Notes: generated from the sequence alone by a model not told the origin. Counted from the stretch's first letter, positions 16,709-26,309 are shown. The stretch is DNA of 64,000 nt from Bradyrhizobium sp. OK095 (GCF_900109945.1 NZ_FOBX01000006.1:393634-457633), one strand, 5' to 3'. Numbers and translations: made by a program.

Positions 16709-16782
16709 GCGGGTGTAGCTCAATGGTAGAGCAGCAGCCTTCCAAGCTGAATACGAGGGTTCGATTCCCTTCACCCGCTCCA
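16709..16782 (+). tRNA. tRNA-Gly (anticodon UCC)
   Basis: The 74-nt gene includes the encoded CCA. Acceptor stem GCGGGTG pairs with CACCCGC, D-stem GCTC with GAGC, and the anticodon loop CTTCCAA gives anticodon TCC (reads GGA). T-arm GAGGG-TTCGATT-CCCTT is present. Position 27-43 is a G-A mismatch in the anticodon stem; everything else is canonical. Glycine tRNAs are frequent integration sites, and the low-GC island ends about 390 bases upstream. Confidence 0.97.
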
Positions 16783-17244
16783 GCCCCTCACAGCGCTAGC
16801 GAGACAGTCGGATTCATTCTGACAGACGGGCTGCTCTAGATGCCCCGATGCTCGCTTTCCGATCCGCTGTTTCGTGCATCCCACAGTGACGGGCCAAACT
16901 CAGCCGCCTGCCAGGTGAAAACCACGGGACTGTGCGGCAGGCGATCGTTGTCCTCATAAGCGCCGCAAAGCCACGCTGCTTGGGTTGCCACCTCAGCGGA
17001 GCGCCGTAAGGCTCTGGTGTTGCGCCGTTCGAAATTTTTTCTGACCTAGCCCAAGGATTCCGCCGTCTCGTTCGTCTCAATTGGTGAATGCCTGGAAAAT
17101 CTCTTCCCGGCGCCCCGGTCTATGGGTGGAACGACTATGGTAGGGATAAGGTGCGTACGATCGCGGTCCTGGGCGGGACTGGCGGAGGGACCGGATAACA
17201 GTCCCAATTGTCTTGCTCAATCCCGTCGGCCTTGAGGAAAGGGC
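16783..17244. other. Gap before the ECF sigma operon
   Basis: These 462 bases lie between the tRNA and the sigma factor gene. ORFs here lack protein-like composition or ribosome sites. The region should hold the sigma factor's promoter, possibly autoregulated, but no motif could be identified. Confidence 0.45.
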
Positions 17245-17835
17245 ATGGGGAGCGTCATTCAGCTCGTGACTGCAGAGGTGGCTGAGCCGCCGGGTGGCGG
17301 CGCCACGGATGACGACCTCGTGAGTCTGGCCACGCAGGGCAATCGTGCCGCATTCGAAGCCTTGTTGCGGCGTCACTACGACCTCATGCACCGGGTTGCG
17401 TGGCGCATGACCGGCTCCCAGACTGACGCGCAGGACATCTGCCAGGATGTCTGCTGCGCGCTGGTGGAACGGATCGCTTCTTTCAGGGGGGAGGCGAAGT
17501 TCACGACCTGGCTGATCGGAATCGTGCGCAATGCCTGCCATGATCACCATCGGCGCCATTCGACGTTGGCGCGCCTGAAAGGCCACCTCGCCGTGCTTGC
17601 GGGAATGGCGGCGCCGCCGGATGGCAGAGATCTTTTTCGTCGCAGCTGGCTCGCGAGCGAACTGGCGCGGTTGTCGCCGTTGCTACGAGAGACGGTCGTG
17701 CTCGTGGTCGGTGAAGGCATGACGCACGCGGAGGCGGCCACGGCGCTCGGCGTCACCGAGTCGACCATCTCCGGCCGCATGCACGAGGTGAGGCGACAGG
17801 CGAGTCTCGCGAAGGACATTGGCGATGAGTACTGA
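17245..17835 (+). CDS. ECF-type RNA polymerase sigma factor
   Basis: This 196-aa protein has sigma region 2 (DDDLVSLATQGNRAAFEALL through DAQDICQDVCCALVERIASF and AKFTTWLIGIVRNACHDHHRR). Region 4 contains LSPLLRETVVLVVGEGMTHAEAATALGVTESTISGRMHEVRR. There is no region 3, as expected for the ECF group. Its last 11 bases overlap the next gene, a membrane-anchored VWA protein, implying co-translation. That arrangement usually pairs a sigma factor with its regulator. The stimulus is unknown. Confidence 0.93.
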   Translation: MGSVIQLVTAEVAEPPGGGATDDDLVSLATQGNRAAFEALLRRHYDLMHRVAWRMTGSQTDAQDICQDVCCALVERIASFRGEAKFTTWLIGIVRNACHDHHRRHSTLARLKGHLAVLAGMAAPPDGRDLFRRSWLASELARLSPLLRETVVLVVGEGMTHAEAATALGVTESTISGRMHEVRRQASLAKDIGDEY

Positions 17836-19951
17836 TCACGACATCATGCGTTTGCCCGACCCTCCGCCGTCGGTGCCGGACGCGCGTGACGCGGCCGTGC
17901 AACAGGCGTTGCTGCGCTTCGACCAAAAAGGCGCCGAGAACGGCCAAGGAATTCCGACCGAGATCCGTCTCATCGAGCGAACCGCCGCGCCGTTGCGGCC
18001 GTCGCCCGAGAGGACCGTCATGAATCGTAAGCGATATCTCCTGGCTGCCAGCCTGGCCTGCATTGTTGCCGGATCGGGCACTTATCTCCATCTCATGCAA
18101 TCGCCGCAGTTGCAGGACACCGCCACGCCCGTCGAACAGCAGGTGGCTAACAACGACGTTGTTGTTCAAGCTCCCTCGACAGAACAAGCAAAGAAGGAAA
18201 GCGAAAGCCAGGCCCAGCCGCAAACGCAAATCCAAACTGCCACTCCGGCCGCAAAGCCCAACCAGGAAGCCGCTGCGGCTTCGATTGCGGCGCCCCCGGC
18301 GCCCGCCAAGCCGCTTGCGGAAGATCAGCGCGTCGGCCATTTGGCTCCGCAGGCGTCTTCCCCGGCGGCGTCCGGCCGAGTGCAGGGTCTCATGCCGCCT
18401 GTTGGCGCTCGTGGCCGCTTTGCGGACGGGAGTGATCACAGTCTCACGCGCGCGCTGGCGGACCTCCAGCGCGACCGCAGCCAGCGTGAGCCCGCTGTTG
18501 GCGCGTCCGAGCCTGTCGGCCGCGACAAGTTTGCGAATGCGCAGGAAAACGCCTTCAAGGTCGCGCGCGATGCACCGGTCTCGACATTCTCCATTGATGT
18601 CGATACGGCGTCGTACGCGTTCGTCCGCGCCCAGCTCAACCGCAATGTCCTGCCCCCGGCCGCGTCCGTTCGAACCGAGGAGCTGATCAATTACTTTCCT
18701 TATGGCTATGAAGCGCCCGCATCGGCGAGCGAACCGTTCCGGGCCAACGTTGCCGTGTTTCCGAACCCCTGGGCCGAAGGCCGCAAACTCATTCGCATCG
18801 GTGTCAAGGGTTATGCGCTGCAACAGACAAACCGGCCGCGCGCGAATCTGGTTTTCCTGATCGATACATCGGGCTCGATGCAGCCGCAAAACCGGTTGCC
18901 GCTCGTGAAGCAGTCGCTCGCCATGCTCGTTACCCAGCTGAAACCCGAGGACCGCATCGCGATCGTGACCTATGCAGGGAATGCCGGCACGGCGCTCGAA
19001 CCCACTTCCGTATCCGAGAAAGCGAAAATCCTGGCGACGCTCGATCGGCTCGAGGCGGGCGGCAGCACGGCGGGCGCCGAAGGCATCAGGCAAGCCTACG
19101 CGCTTGCCGAGCAGAACTTTGACGCCAGCGGCGTCAACCGCGTCATCCTCGCGACTGACGGCGACTTCAATGTCGGGATCACGAACAAGGATGAATTGAA
19201 AGGTTTCGTCGAGCGTCAGCGCGAGAAGGGCATTTTCCTGTCCGTGCTCGGCGTTGGTGCGGGGAATTACAACGACGCGTTGGCGCAGACGCTGGCGCAG
19301 AACGGCAACGGCGTCGCCGCCTACATCGATACGATCAACGAAGCGCGCAAGGTACTGGTCGAAGAGGCAAGTTCGACGCTGTTTCCGATCGGCAAGGATG
19401 TGAAGATTCAGATCGAGTTCAATCCCGCGACCGTCGCCGAATATCGGCTGATCGGCTACGAGACCCGACTTCTCAATCGCGACGACTTCACAAACGACAA
19501 AGTCGATGCCGGCGACGTCGGTTCGGGGCAAACCGTGACGGCGCTCTACGATATCGTGCCTGTTGGCGGGCCTCGAACGGTCGACGATCTCAGGTACGGT
19601 GCGCGAGCCCCCGCGAGCGGTTCGCCGCCGCCGGCCGAATATGCCTTCGTCAAGATCCGTTACAAGCTGCCGCGATCCGATCGCAGCGTGCTGATCAGCA
19701 CACCCGTCGATCGCGGGTCCGAACACGCCCGGTTCGAGGACGCGCCGCTCGATGCCCGCTTTGCAACCGGTGTGGCCGCGTTCGGCGAGATTCTACGCGG
19801 CGGAAAGCACACCGGCCAGTTCGGCTATGACGACGTGCTGCGTATCGCCTCGGCAGCGCGCGGCGACGATCCTTACGGCTATCGCTCCGAGTTCCTCCAG
19901 TTGGTGCGCGCGGCCAAAACCGCGAGCGCGATGCAGCCGCCGCGCCCTTGA
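17825..19951 (+). CDS. YfbK-like von Willebrand factor A protein, membrane-anchored
   Basis: This 708-aa protein begins with a ~65-residue cytoplasmic segment, then a single membrane span (residues ~71-88, LLAASLACIVAGSGTYLHL). A Gln/Ala/Pro-rich periplasmic linker leads to the YfbK-type N-terminal domain (FKVARDAPVSTFSIDVDTAS). The VWA domain has the metal-binding MIDAS motif DTSGSM (Asp347), and a C-terminal DUF3520 domain follows. The ATG at 17825 has AAGGA 8 bases upstream. Overlap with the ECF sigma gene and the cytoplasmic tail suggest it could serve as a transmembrane anti-sigma factor or signal receiver; this is inference. The VWA domain likely binds a protein partner in the periplasm. 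Confidence 0.88.
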   Translation: MSTDHDIMRLPDPPPSVPDARDAAVQQALLRFDQKGAENGQGIPTEIRLIERTAAPLRPSPERTVMNRKRYLLAASLACIVAGSGTYLHLMQSPQLQDTATPVEQQVANNDVVVQAPSTEQAKKESESQAQPQTQIQTATPAAKPNQEAAAASIAAPPAPAKPLAEDQRVGHLAPQASSPAASGRVQGLMPPVGARGRFADGSDHSLTRALADLQRDRSQREPAVGASEPVGRDKFANAQENAFKVARDAPVSTFSIDVDTASYAFVRAQLNRNVLPPAASVRTEELINYFPYGYEAPASASEPFRANVAVFPNPWAEGRKLIRIGVKGYALQQTNRPRANLVFLIDTSGSMQPQNRLPLVKQSLAMLVTQLKPEDRIAIVTYAGNAGTALEPTSVSEKAKILATLDRLEAGGSTAGAEGIRQAYALAEQNFDASGVNRVILATDGDFNVGITNKDELKGFVERQREKGIFLSVLGVGAGNYNDALAQTLAQNGNGVAAYIDTINEARKVLVEEASSTLFPIGKDVKIQIEFNPATVAEYRLIGYETRLLNRDDFTNDKVDAGDVGSGQTVTALYDIVPVGGPRTVDDLRYGARAPASGSPPPAEYAFVKIRYKLPRSDRSVLISTPVDRGSEHARFEDAPLDARFATGVAAFGEILRGGKHTGQFGYDDVLRIASAARGDDPYGYRSEFLQLVRAAKTASAMQPPRP

Positions 19952-20515
19952 TCGATGTCCGATTCAGTGGGCTGTCCCGACCATGCGCTCCCCCATTCTG
20001 ACGCCATCCCGAAATGATGACTGTCACGGCTGATGGCCGGCGCAAATTCGCGAGGGCTTTCAATTTCTGTTCCGATTTATGATGATCGTCTCCAATAAGC
20101 TTGGCTTGTGGCAAGCGTGGTGACGATCGTCGATGTCCTTGAGCAGGAATGATCGCGCCTCCCAGCTGATGCGATCCGGCGACGCAAGGTGAGCGCAAGA
20201 CCGTGCGCATGAATCAGCTGCCAACTCGTCGATTCCAGGGATCGCGCGCGTGACATCTGTGTCGCGCACCAATCACCGAGCGGTGGCGAGCCGATCTATC
20301 GACTGTCGACAATCGCAAGGAATCTGCCTGTTAGAAAGGCGAGCATGTTGTCGAACATCCACTCCAGATCGCGGGAGTGCGCATTCCGCCTTGAATGCAC
20401 AAGCATTGATCAAGAAAAGCAAATTAGTGCGGCTTGCTAAGGAAATGTACGTCTGACTATGCTGCGTCGCAGCGATATCTTTCCTGGCGGTTCCAGGCGC
20501 GACAACGGAGGCACA
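19952..20515. other. Gap before the ABC transporter operon
   Basis: These 564 bases contain several short frames, none with protein-like composition plus a ribosome site. The stretch near 20395-20450 is AT-richer and lies just before the transporter operon; it is the likely promoter area. Confidence 0.45.
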
Positions 20516-22120
20516 ATGACGTGCTCTGCTCTCAAGATGCTCTCGTGGTGTGGCGCAATGGCCGGCCTCATTGCTGGAGGGCTAGTCGCCCCCACGTCGC
20601 CCGCCGGGGCAGCCGGCGTCTTGAAGGTGGCGATGACCGCGGGCGATCTGCCGGTCACGACGGGAAATCCAGACCAGGGCTTTGAAGGCTTTCGGTTCGT
20701 CGGCTGGAATTTGTACGACGCCTTGATCAATTGGGATCTGTCGAAGAGCGACACGGCATCGGACATCAAGCCTGGCTTGGCGACCGAGTGGCACATCGAT
20801 CCGGCCAACCACAAGCGCTGGATCTTCACCTTGAGACAGGGCGTGAAGTGGCATGATGGCTGCGACTTCTCGGCCGACGACGTCATCTGGAACTTCCAGC
20901 GCATCAGCGATCCCAAGGCGCCGCAGTTTTTCACGCAGCAATTCGCGCTGTCCCGGGCCTACCTGACGAACTTCGACAGCATCGAGAAGATCGACGACCA
21001 TAGCGTCGCCATCACTACGAAATTCGTCGAATCGCTGTTTCCGTACGACATGTCCTACGTGCTGATGATCAGCCGCTGCCGGGCGCAGGCGCTGAATTAC
21101 GACTGGACGGCCTACGCCAATCAGCCCTCAGGCACCGGCCCCTATCGCTTCGCCGGCATGACCGCGCATGAACGCATGGAGCTGGTGCCGAACAACGACT
21201 ACTGGGACAAGGCGCGCGTTCCGAAGCAGGACCGTCTGGTGCTGCTGCCGACGCCGGAGGCTGCGACCCGCACCGCAGCGCTGCTCTCCGGCCAGGTGAA
21301 TTTCATCGAAGCGCCGGCGCCGGATGCGATCCCCGTGCTGAAGCGCGCAAATATGCAGATCGTCTCCAACGTCTATCCGCACAACTGGCCGTATATTTTG
21401 AACTTCACCCGCGGTCCCTTTACGGACCTTCGGGTACGCCAGGCGGCGAATTACGCCATCAACCGTGACGATGTGGTGGACCTCGTCGGCGGCATGGCGA
21501 CGCCCCAATATGCCGAGGTGCCGCCGAGCTTGCCGTATTACGGCCATCCGGTGATCTACAAATTCGACAAAGCGAAGGCGCGCGCCCTGTTGAAGGAGGC
21601 CAACTGCCTGCCCTGCAAGGTGACGCTGGCGATCTCGACATCAGGTTCGGGACAGATGCAGTCGCTGCCGATGAACGAGCTGGTCAAGCAGCAACTGGAA
21701 GATGCAGGCTTCGAGGTCACGCTCAATGTCATGGATTGGAACGCGCTGCTGGATGTCAGCCGCTCCGGCGTCCCGAAATATCCGAACGTCGACGGGATGA
21801 ACGCCTCGCGCGGCCTGCTGGATCCCGTGAGCGCCATTATCAAACCGGTTGCCACCGCCTATTGGTCGCCCGCCGGCAGCAATTGGGGCCATTTCGGCAC
21901 GCCGGAGGCAGACGGGCTGGTCAAGCAGATCTTCGAGGAGTTCGAGCCTGAGAAGCGGCTGGCTCTGCTGACCAGGCTGCACGAATACGAATCCGAACAA
22001 GCGCTGATGATCTTCGTCGTGCACGACCTCAATCCGCGCGCGCTCTCGCCGAAAGTGCATGGTTTCGTGCAGGCGCAGAACTGGTTCCAGGACCTGACGC
22101 CGATCACGGTCGATCCTTAA
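20516..22120 (+). CDS. ABC transporter substrate-binding protein, family 5 (peptide/nickel/opine type)
   Basis: This 534-aa periplasmic protein has a signal peptide ending near SPAGAA. Typical SBP_bac_5 blocks follow: PGLATEWHIDPANHKRWIFT, LRQGVKWHDG, FSADDVIWNFQRI and PYDMSYVLMIS. The ATG at 20516 follows GGAGG by 5 bases. It is the first gene of an operon with two permeases, two ATPases and two amidase pairs. Family 5 proteins bind peptides, opines, or glycosides; here the amidase context favours an amide-bearing ligand. Confidence 0.93.
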   Translation: MTCSALKMLSWCGAMAGLIAGGLVAPTSPAGAAGVLKVAMTAGDLPVTTGNPDQGFEGFRFVGWNLYDALINWDLSKSDTASDIKPGLATEWHIDPANHKRWIFTLRQGVKWHDGCDFSADDVIWNFQRISDPKAPQFFTQQFALSRAYLTNFDSIEKIDDHSVAITTKFVESLFPYDMSYVLMISRCRAQALNYDWTAYANQPSGTGPYRFAGMTAHERMELVPNNDYWDKARVPKQDRLVLLPTPEAATRTAALLSGQVNFIEAPAPDAIPVLKRANMQIVSNVYPHNWPYILNFTRGPFTDLRVRQAANYAINRDDVVDLVGGMATPQYAEVPPSLPYYGHPVIYKFDKAKARALLKEANCLPCKVTLAISTSGSGQMQSLPMNELVKQQLEDAGFEVTLNVMDWNALLDVSRSGVPKYPNVDGMNASRGLLDPVSAIIKPVATAYWSPAGSNWGHFGTPEADGLVKQIFEEFEPEKRLALLTRLHEYESEQALMIFVVHDLNPRALSPKVHGFVQAQNWFQDLTPITVDP

Positions 22121-22132
22121 GCAGGAGCGGGA

Positions 22133-23089
22133 ATGCTCGGCTACGTCATCCGCCGTATACTATTCGCGATCCCGATCGCGCTCGGCGTCAGCGTCGTATG
22201 CTTTTCCCTGGTGTATCTGGCGCCGGGCGACCCGTTGCAGACGGTGCTGCCGCCGGACGCGACGGCCGAGACCATCGCGATCGTCAAGCACGCCTATGGC
22301 TTCGATCGGCCGGTCCCGGTGCAATACGCGATCTGGCTGTGGCACGTTCTGCACGGTGACTTCGGCCGCTCGATCGCCAGCCAGCGCGCGGTCACGCTGG
22401 AGGTGTTTGGCGCGCTCGCCAATACGGCGATGCTGGCGCTGTTCGCGGCGCCGCTCTCGTTCATCGTGGGCTTCGGCATGGGAGCGCTGGCCGGCTGCTT
22501 TCCCGGGCGGGCCACGGATCGCATCGTGACGGGCGCGGCGGTGATCGGTGTCAGCCTGCCGAACTACTGGCTGGGACTGGTCCTCGTGATCATCTTCGCG
22601 GTCGAACTGATGGTGCTGCCCGCCAGCGGGATGGGGCAGTCCGGCTCGGCCGCCTTCACACTATGGCACTGGAGCGACGCGCAATTCCTGGTGCTGCCCG
22701 TGACTACGCTGGCGATGATCCCGATTGGCATCATCGCACGCACCACGCGCGCGGCGGTGGCGGAGGTCCGCAGCCAGGATTTCGTCACCACGCTGCGCGC
22801 CATGGGGCTGGGCGAGGGCGCGGTGATCCGGCACGTGCTCAAGAATGCCTCGCCACAGGTGCTGGCGGTGATGGGGCTGCAATTCGGCTATCTGATGGGC
22901 GGCTCCATTCTGGTGGAGACGGTGTTCACCTGGCCCGGCAGCGGCTTCCTGCTGTTCAAGGCGATCATCAACCGCGACATCCCGGTGCTGCAGGGCACGA
23001 TCCTCGCGCTCGCGCTGATCTTCGTCGCCACCAATTTGATCGTGGACCTGTTGCAAGCGGTGCTGGACCCGAGGATCCGCCGAGCATGA
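22133..23089 (+). CDS. ABC transporter permease, DppB-like
   Basis: This 318-aa inner-membrane protein has about six membrane segments. It starts with the DppB hallmark MLGYVIRRILFAIPIALGVS and PGDPL. The cytoplasmic EAA loop (FVTTLRAMGLGEGAVIRHVL) contacts the ATPases. It lies 12 bases after the binding protein, and its stop overlaps the next permease start. Confidence 0.95.
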   Translation: MLGYVIRRILFAIPIALGVSVVCFSLVYLAPGDPLQTVLPPDATAETIAIVKHAYGFDRPVPVQYAIWLWHVLHGDFGRSIASQRAVTLEVFGALANTAMLALFAAPLSFIVGFGMGALAGCFPGRATDRIVTGAAVIGVSLPNYWLGLVLVIIFAVELMVLPASGMGQSGSAAFTLWHWSDAQFLVLPVTTLAMIPIGIIARTTRAAVAEVRSQDFVTTLRAMGLGEGAVIRHVLKNASPQVLAVMGLQFGYLMGGSILVETVFTWPGSGFLLFKAIINRDIPVLQGTILALALIFVATNLIVDLLQAVLDPRIRRA

Positions 23090-24015
23090 ATGAGAGAGTG
23101 GTGGTGGCGCCGGGCGCGATCCCGGCGGATTCGGAGATCGCGGATAATGAAGTCGATTTGGCGCCCGCGATCAAGGTGCGCGGCTATTGGCAGTCGGTGC
23201 TGCACCGTCTGCGCTACGACTGGATGACGATCGGCTTCGGATTGGTGGTGCTGGCGATCGTGATCGCGGCGATCGCGGCTCCGCTGATCGCGCCGTTCGA
23301 TCCATACCAACAGAGTATCGTCGGCCGTCTCAAGCCGTTCGGCTGGCGTGGCCATCCCTGGGGCACCGACGAGTTGGGTCGCGACATGATGAGCCGGCTG
23401 ATCTATGGCGGCCGTATCTCGCTGCTGATGGGCCTGGCGCCGGTTTTGATCGCGACCGTGGTCGGCGGCATGCTGGGCGTGATCGGCGGCTTCGCCGGGC
23501 GCGTGGCCAATACCGCCATCATGCGCACTATGGACGTGTTCTACGCCTTTCCGTCCATCCTGCTGGCGGTCGCGATCTCCGGCGCTATGGGAGGCGGCAT
23601 GATCAACGGCATCATCTCCTTGAGCCTGGTGTTCACGCCCGCGATGTGCCGCGTCGCTGAGACGGCGACCGCGCAGGTGAAGAATCTGGACTACATCGAG
23701 GCCGCCCGCGCCAGCGGCGCGAGCACGCTCACGATCATCCGCCACCACGTGCTGGGCAACGTGCTGGGACCCGTGTTCATCTATGCCTCCAGCCTCGTCA
23801 GCGTCAGCATCCTGCTCGCTTCGGGCCTGTCCTTCCTGGGCCTCGGCGTGCAGCCGCCGGAGCCGGACTGGGGCCTGATGCTCTCGACCTTGCGCCAGTC
23901 GCTCTATGTCGACCCGCTGGGCTGCGCGCTGCCGGGCATCGCGATCTTCGTCACCTCGATCTGCTTCAATCTCGTCAGCGACGGCGTGCGCGGCGCAATG
24001 GACGTGCGCGGATGA
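23086..24015 (+). CDS. ABC transporter permease, DppC-like
   Basis: This 309-aa protein has the DppC plan: a cytoplasmic N-terminus, TM1 near residue 45, the FDPYQQ block, HPWGTDELGRDMMSRLIYG, and the EAA loop (YIEAARASGASTLTIIRHHV). It ends with the family's SDGVRGAMDVRG. It starts at the ATG overlapping the DppB-like stop codon. With the DppB-like protein it forms the transmembrane channel. Confidence 0.95.
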   Translation: MNERVVVAPGAIPADSEIADNEVDLAPAIKVRGYWQSVLHRLRYDWMTIGFGLVVLAIVIAAIAAPLIAPFDPYQQSIVGRLKPFGWRGHPWGTDELGRDMMSRLIYGGRISLLMGLAPVLIATVVGGMLGVIGGFAGRVANTAIMRTMDVFYAFPSILLAVAISGAMGGGMINGIISLSLVFTPAMCRVAETATAQVKNLDYIEAARASGASTLTIIRHHVLGNVLGPVFIYASSLVSVSILLASGLSFLGLGVQPPEPDWGLMLSTLRQSLYVDPLGCALPGIAIFVTSICFNLVSDGVRGAMDVRG

Positions 24016-25064
24016 GCGCCGCCGTCGAGATGCAGCCCTATGTGGATCCGCGCGACCGCGGCGGCGCCGCGCAGCCGATGCTGATCGCGCGCGAGCTGCA
24101 GCGCCATTTCCGGGTGAAGGGCGCCGGCACGGGCGCGGTGGTGCGCGCGGTGGATGGCGTCTCGTTCACGCTGTTCAAGGGTGAAACCCTTGGCGTGGTA
24201 GGCGAGTCCGGTTGCGGCAAGTCAACGCTGGCGCGGCTCTTGCTGCATCTGGTGGTGCCGGACTCCGGCGAACTGGTATTCGACGGCGACGCCGTGGGTG
24301 AACGCGGCGGCGTCAACGTGGCTGACCTGCGCCGTCAGGTGCAGATGGTGTTCCAGGACAGCTATTCCTCGCTCAACCCGCGCATGCCGGTGCAGGATTC
24401 CATCGCCTTCGGCCCTATGGTGAACGGCCGCAGCAAGACCGAGGCGCGCCGGATCGCCCACGAGATCCTGGTCAAGGTGGGCCTTCGGCCGGATCTGTTC
24501 GGCCCGCGCTACCCGCACGAGCTGTCCGGCGGCCAGAAGCAGCGCGTCAACATCGCCCGCGCGCTCGCGGTCGGACCGCGCATGGTGATCCTCGACGAAG
24601 CCGTCTCCGCGCTGGACAAGTCGGTCGAGGCCCAGGTGCTCAATTTGCTGCGACAGCTCAAGCGCACTTTGAACCTGACTTATTTGTTCATCAGCCACGA
24701 CCTCAACGTGGTGCGCTATATCAGCGACCGGGTACTGGTGATGTATCTGGGACAGGTGGTTGAGCTTGGCCCGGCGGCCGAGGTATTTGCGCGGGCGCGC
24801 CATCCTTACACACGGGCGCTGCTCGGGTCTCGCCTGTCGATGGACGCCGGACGGCGGATCGAGGCACCGCCTCTGGTGGGCGACCCGCCTAGTCCGATCG
24901 ACCCGCCCTCGGGTTGTCGTTTTCGCACCCGATGCCCGCATGCGGAGTCCGTGTGCGAAGCGCGGATGCCGACGCTGGGACACTGGGAGGACCGCTCCTC
25001 CCATGTTGCGGCGTGTCATATGACGAGGCCGGATTCCGGTCACAGCCTGGCGGGGTCCGCCTGA
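24012..25064 (+). CDS. ABC transporter ATP-binding protein, DppF-like
   Basis: This 350-aa nucleotide-binding subunit has Walker A GESGCGKST, signature LSGGQKQRVNIARAL, Walker B MVILDEAVSALD and the switch His in FISHDLNVV. The C-terminal oligopeptide-type extension has a Cys pair (GCRFRTRCPHAESVC), which in relatives can bind an iron-sulfur cluster. It overlaps both neighbouring genes by 1-4 bases. It pairs with the next gene's product as an ATPase heterodimer. Confidence 0.95.
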   Translation: MSAAVEMQPYVDPRDRGGAAQPMLIARELQRHFRVKGAGTGAVVRAVDGVSFTLFKGETLGVVGESGCGKSTLARLLLHLVVPDSGELVFDGDAVGERGGVNVADLRRQVQMVFQDSYSSLNPRMPVQDSIAFGPMVNGRSKTEARRIAHEILVKVGLRPDLFGPRYPHELSGGQKQRVNIARALAVGPRMVILDEAVSALDKSVEAQVLNLLRQLKRTLNLTYLFISHDLNVVRYISDRVLVMYLGQVVELGPAAEVFARARHPYTRALLGSRLSMDAGRRIEAPPLVGDPPSPIDPPSGCRFRTRCPHAESVCEARMPTLGHWEDRSSHVAACHMTRPDSGHSLAGSA

Positions 25065-26077
25065 TGGACGGTCACACCGAGGCGGCCGCGCCGCTGCTGG
25101 ACGTGCGGGATCTGACCGTGAAGTTCGTGAGCCGCGAGGCGACGGTGACCGCCGTCAACGGAGCCACGTTCAGCCTGCGCGCGGGCGAAGTACTGTGTCT
25201 TTTGGGCGAGTCCGGCTCGGGCAAGTCCGTCACGCTGCGCGCATTGATGCGGCTGTTGCCGAAGCAAGCGCAGGTGGCCGGTCGGGTTGAACTCGGCGGA
25301 CAGGATGTTCTTGCGTTGCAGGGAAAGGCGTTACGGGCCTTTCGCGGCGGCGAGGTCGCGATGGTGTTCCAGGAGCCGATGACCGCGCTGGACCCGGTCT
25401 ATACCATCGGCCAGCACCTGGTGGAGATGATCCGCCGACACAAGGGCGGCACCAAGGCCGAGGCCCGCGCCCGCGCGATCGAGTTGCTGGAGTTGGTCAA
25501 GATCCCATCCGCCGCGCGCCGGTTCGATGCCTATCCGCATGAGCTGTCGGGAGGGCTGCGGCAGCGCGCGATGATCGCGATCGCGCTGTCCTGCGGGCCG
25601 CGGCTCTTGCTGGCAGACGAGCCGACCACAGCGTTGGACGCGACGGTGCAGATCCAGGTGCTGATCCTGCTGCGCCGCCTGCAGCAGGAACTGGGGATGG
25701 GCACCATCTTCGTCACCCACGATTTGGGTGTGGCGGCGGAGATCGCGGATCGCGTCGCGGTGATGTATGCCGGGCGAGTGATCGAAGAGGGGCCCGTCGC
25801 GGACGTGCTGCGCGCGCCGAAGCATCCTTACACCGCGGGGCTGCTTGCCTCCACTGTGCACGAGCAGGCGCCCGACCAGGATATCGCCGCGATTCCGGGG
25901 AGCCCGCCTGATTTGCGGCGGCTGCCGGGTGGTTGCAGCTTCGCGCCGCGCTGCGGTCTCGCCACCGAGGCATGCCGCCAGGCCTTCCCCGACCCGGTTT
26001 ACCCCGCGCCGGGCCGAATGGCCCGCTGCCTCCGCGTCGCGGACGTGTTGCCAAGTCCGCTAACAGAGCTCGCATGA
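25064..26077 (+). CDS. ABC transporter ATP-binding protein, DppD-like
   Basis: This 337-aa nucleotide-binding subunit has Walker A GESGSGKSV, signature LSGGLRQRAMIAIAL, Walker B LLLADEPTTALD and switch His in FVTHDLGV. The C-terminal oligo_HPY extension has GCSFAPRCGLATEAC. The ATG overlaps the stop of the preceding ATPase by one base. It completes a five-component uptake system. Confidence 0.95.
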   Translation: MDGHTEAAAPLLDVRDLTVKFVSREATVTAVNGATFSLRAGEVLCLLGESGSGKSVTLRALMRLLPKQAQVAGRVELGGQDVLALQGKALRAFRGGEVAMVFQEPMTALDPVYTIGQHLVEMIRRHKGGTKAEARARAIELLELVKIPSAARRFDAYPHELSGGLRQRAMIAIALSCGPRLLLADEPTTALDATVQIQVLILLRRLQQELGMGTIFVTHDLGVAAEIADRVAVMYAGRVIEEGPVADVLRAPKHPYTAGLLASTVHEQAPDQDIAAIPGSPPDLRRLPGGCSFAPRCGLATEACRQAFPDPVYPAPGRMARCLRVADVLPSPLTELA

Positions 26078-26090
26078 AGGACAATTGTGC

Positions 26091-26309
26091 ATGAGTGAGA
26101 AAACGAAGTTCGTGAACCATATGGTCGCGTCGATCTCGACCTGGCATGGCGTGCAGCCGCCGAACGAGGTGGCTCTGCGGATGCTCGGTGATCTGGAGAA
26201 GCTGATCCGCGACTTCGAGGCGCTGCGCGGCACCATGCGCTTCGAGGATGAGCCCGCGAGCTTCGAGGCGGCGCTGGTTGAAGCGGCATCGATCGGGGTG
26301 CGCGCATGA
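26091..26309 (+). CDS. AtzG-like small partner of the downstream amidase
   Basis: This 72-aa helical protein (VALRMLGDLEKLIRDFEALRG) overlaps the amidase start by four bases. Small GatC/AtzG-like proteins encoded just before AtzE-type amidases form a heteromeric complex that stabilises the amidase. AAGGA lies 9 bases before the ATG. Size, position and helical pattern support the call; the sequence is divergent. A second, similar gene precedes the next amidase. Confidence 0.7.
   Translation: MSEKTKFVNHMVASISTWHGVQPPNEVALRMLGDLEKLIRDFEALRGTMRFEDEPASFEAALVEAASIGVRA

Noticed and set aside
17753..19726. 657-codon minus-strand frame opposite the VWA gene
   Set aside because: Antisense shadow; the plus-strand protein has the MIDAS motif and a signal anchor.
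22340..22353. Sigma-54-like promoter motif TGGCAC...TGCA
   Set aside because: It lies inside the DppB-like permease coding region and the spacing is imperfect; judged a chance match.
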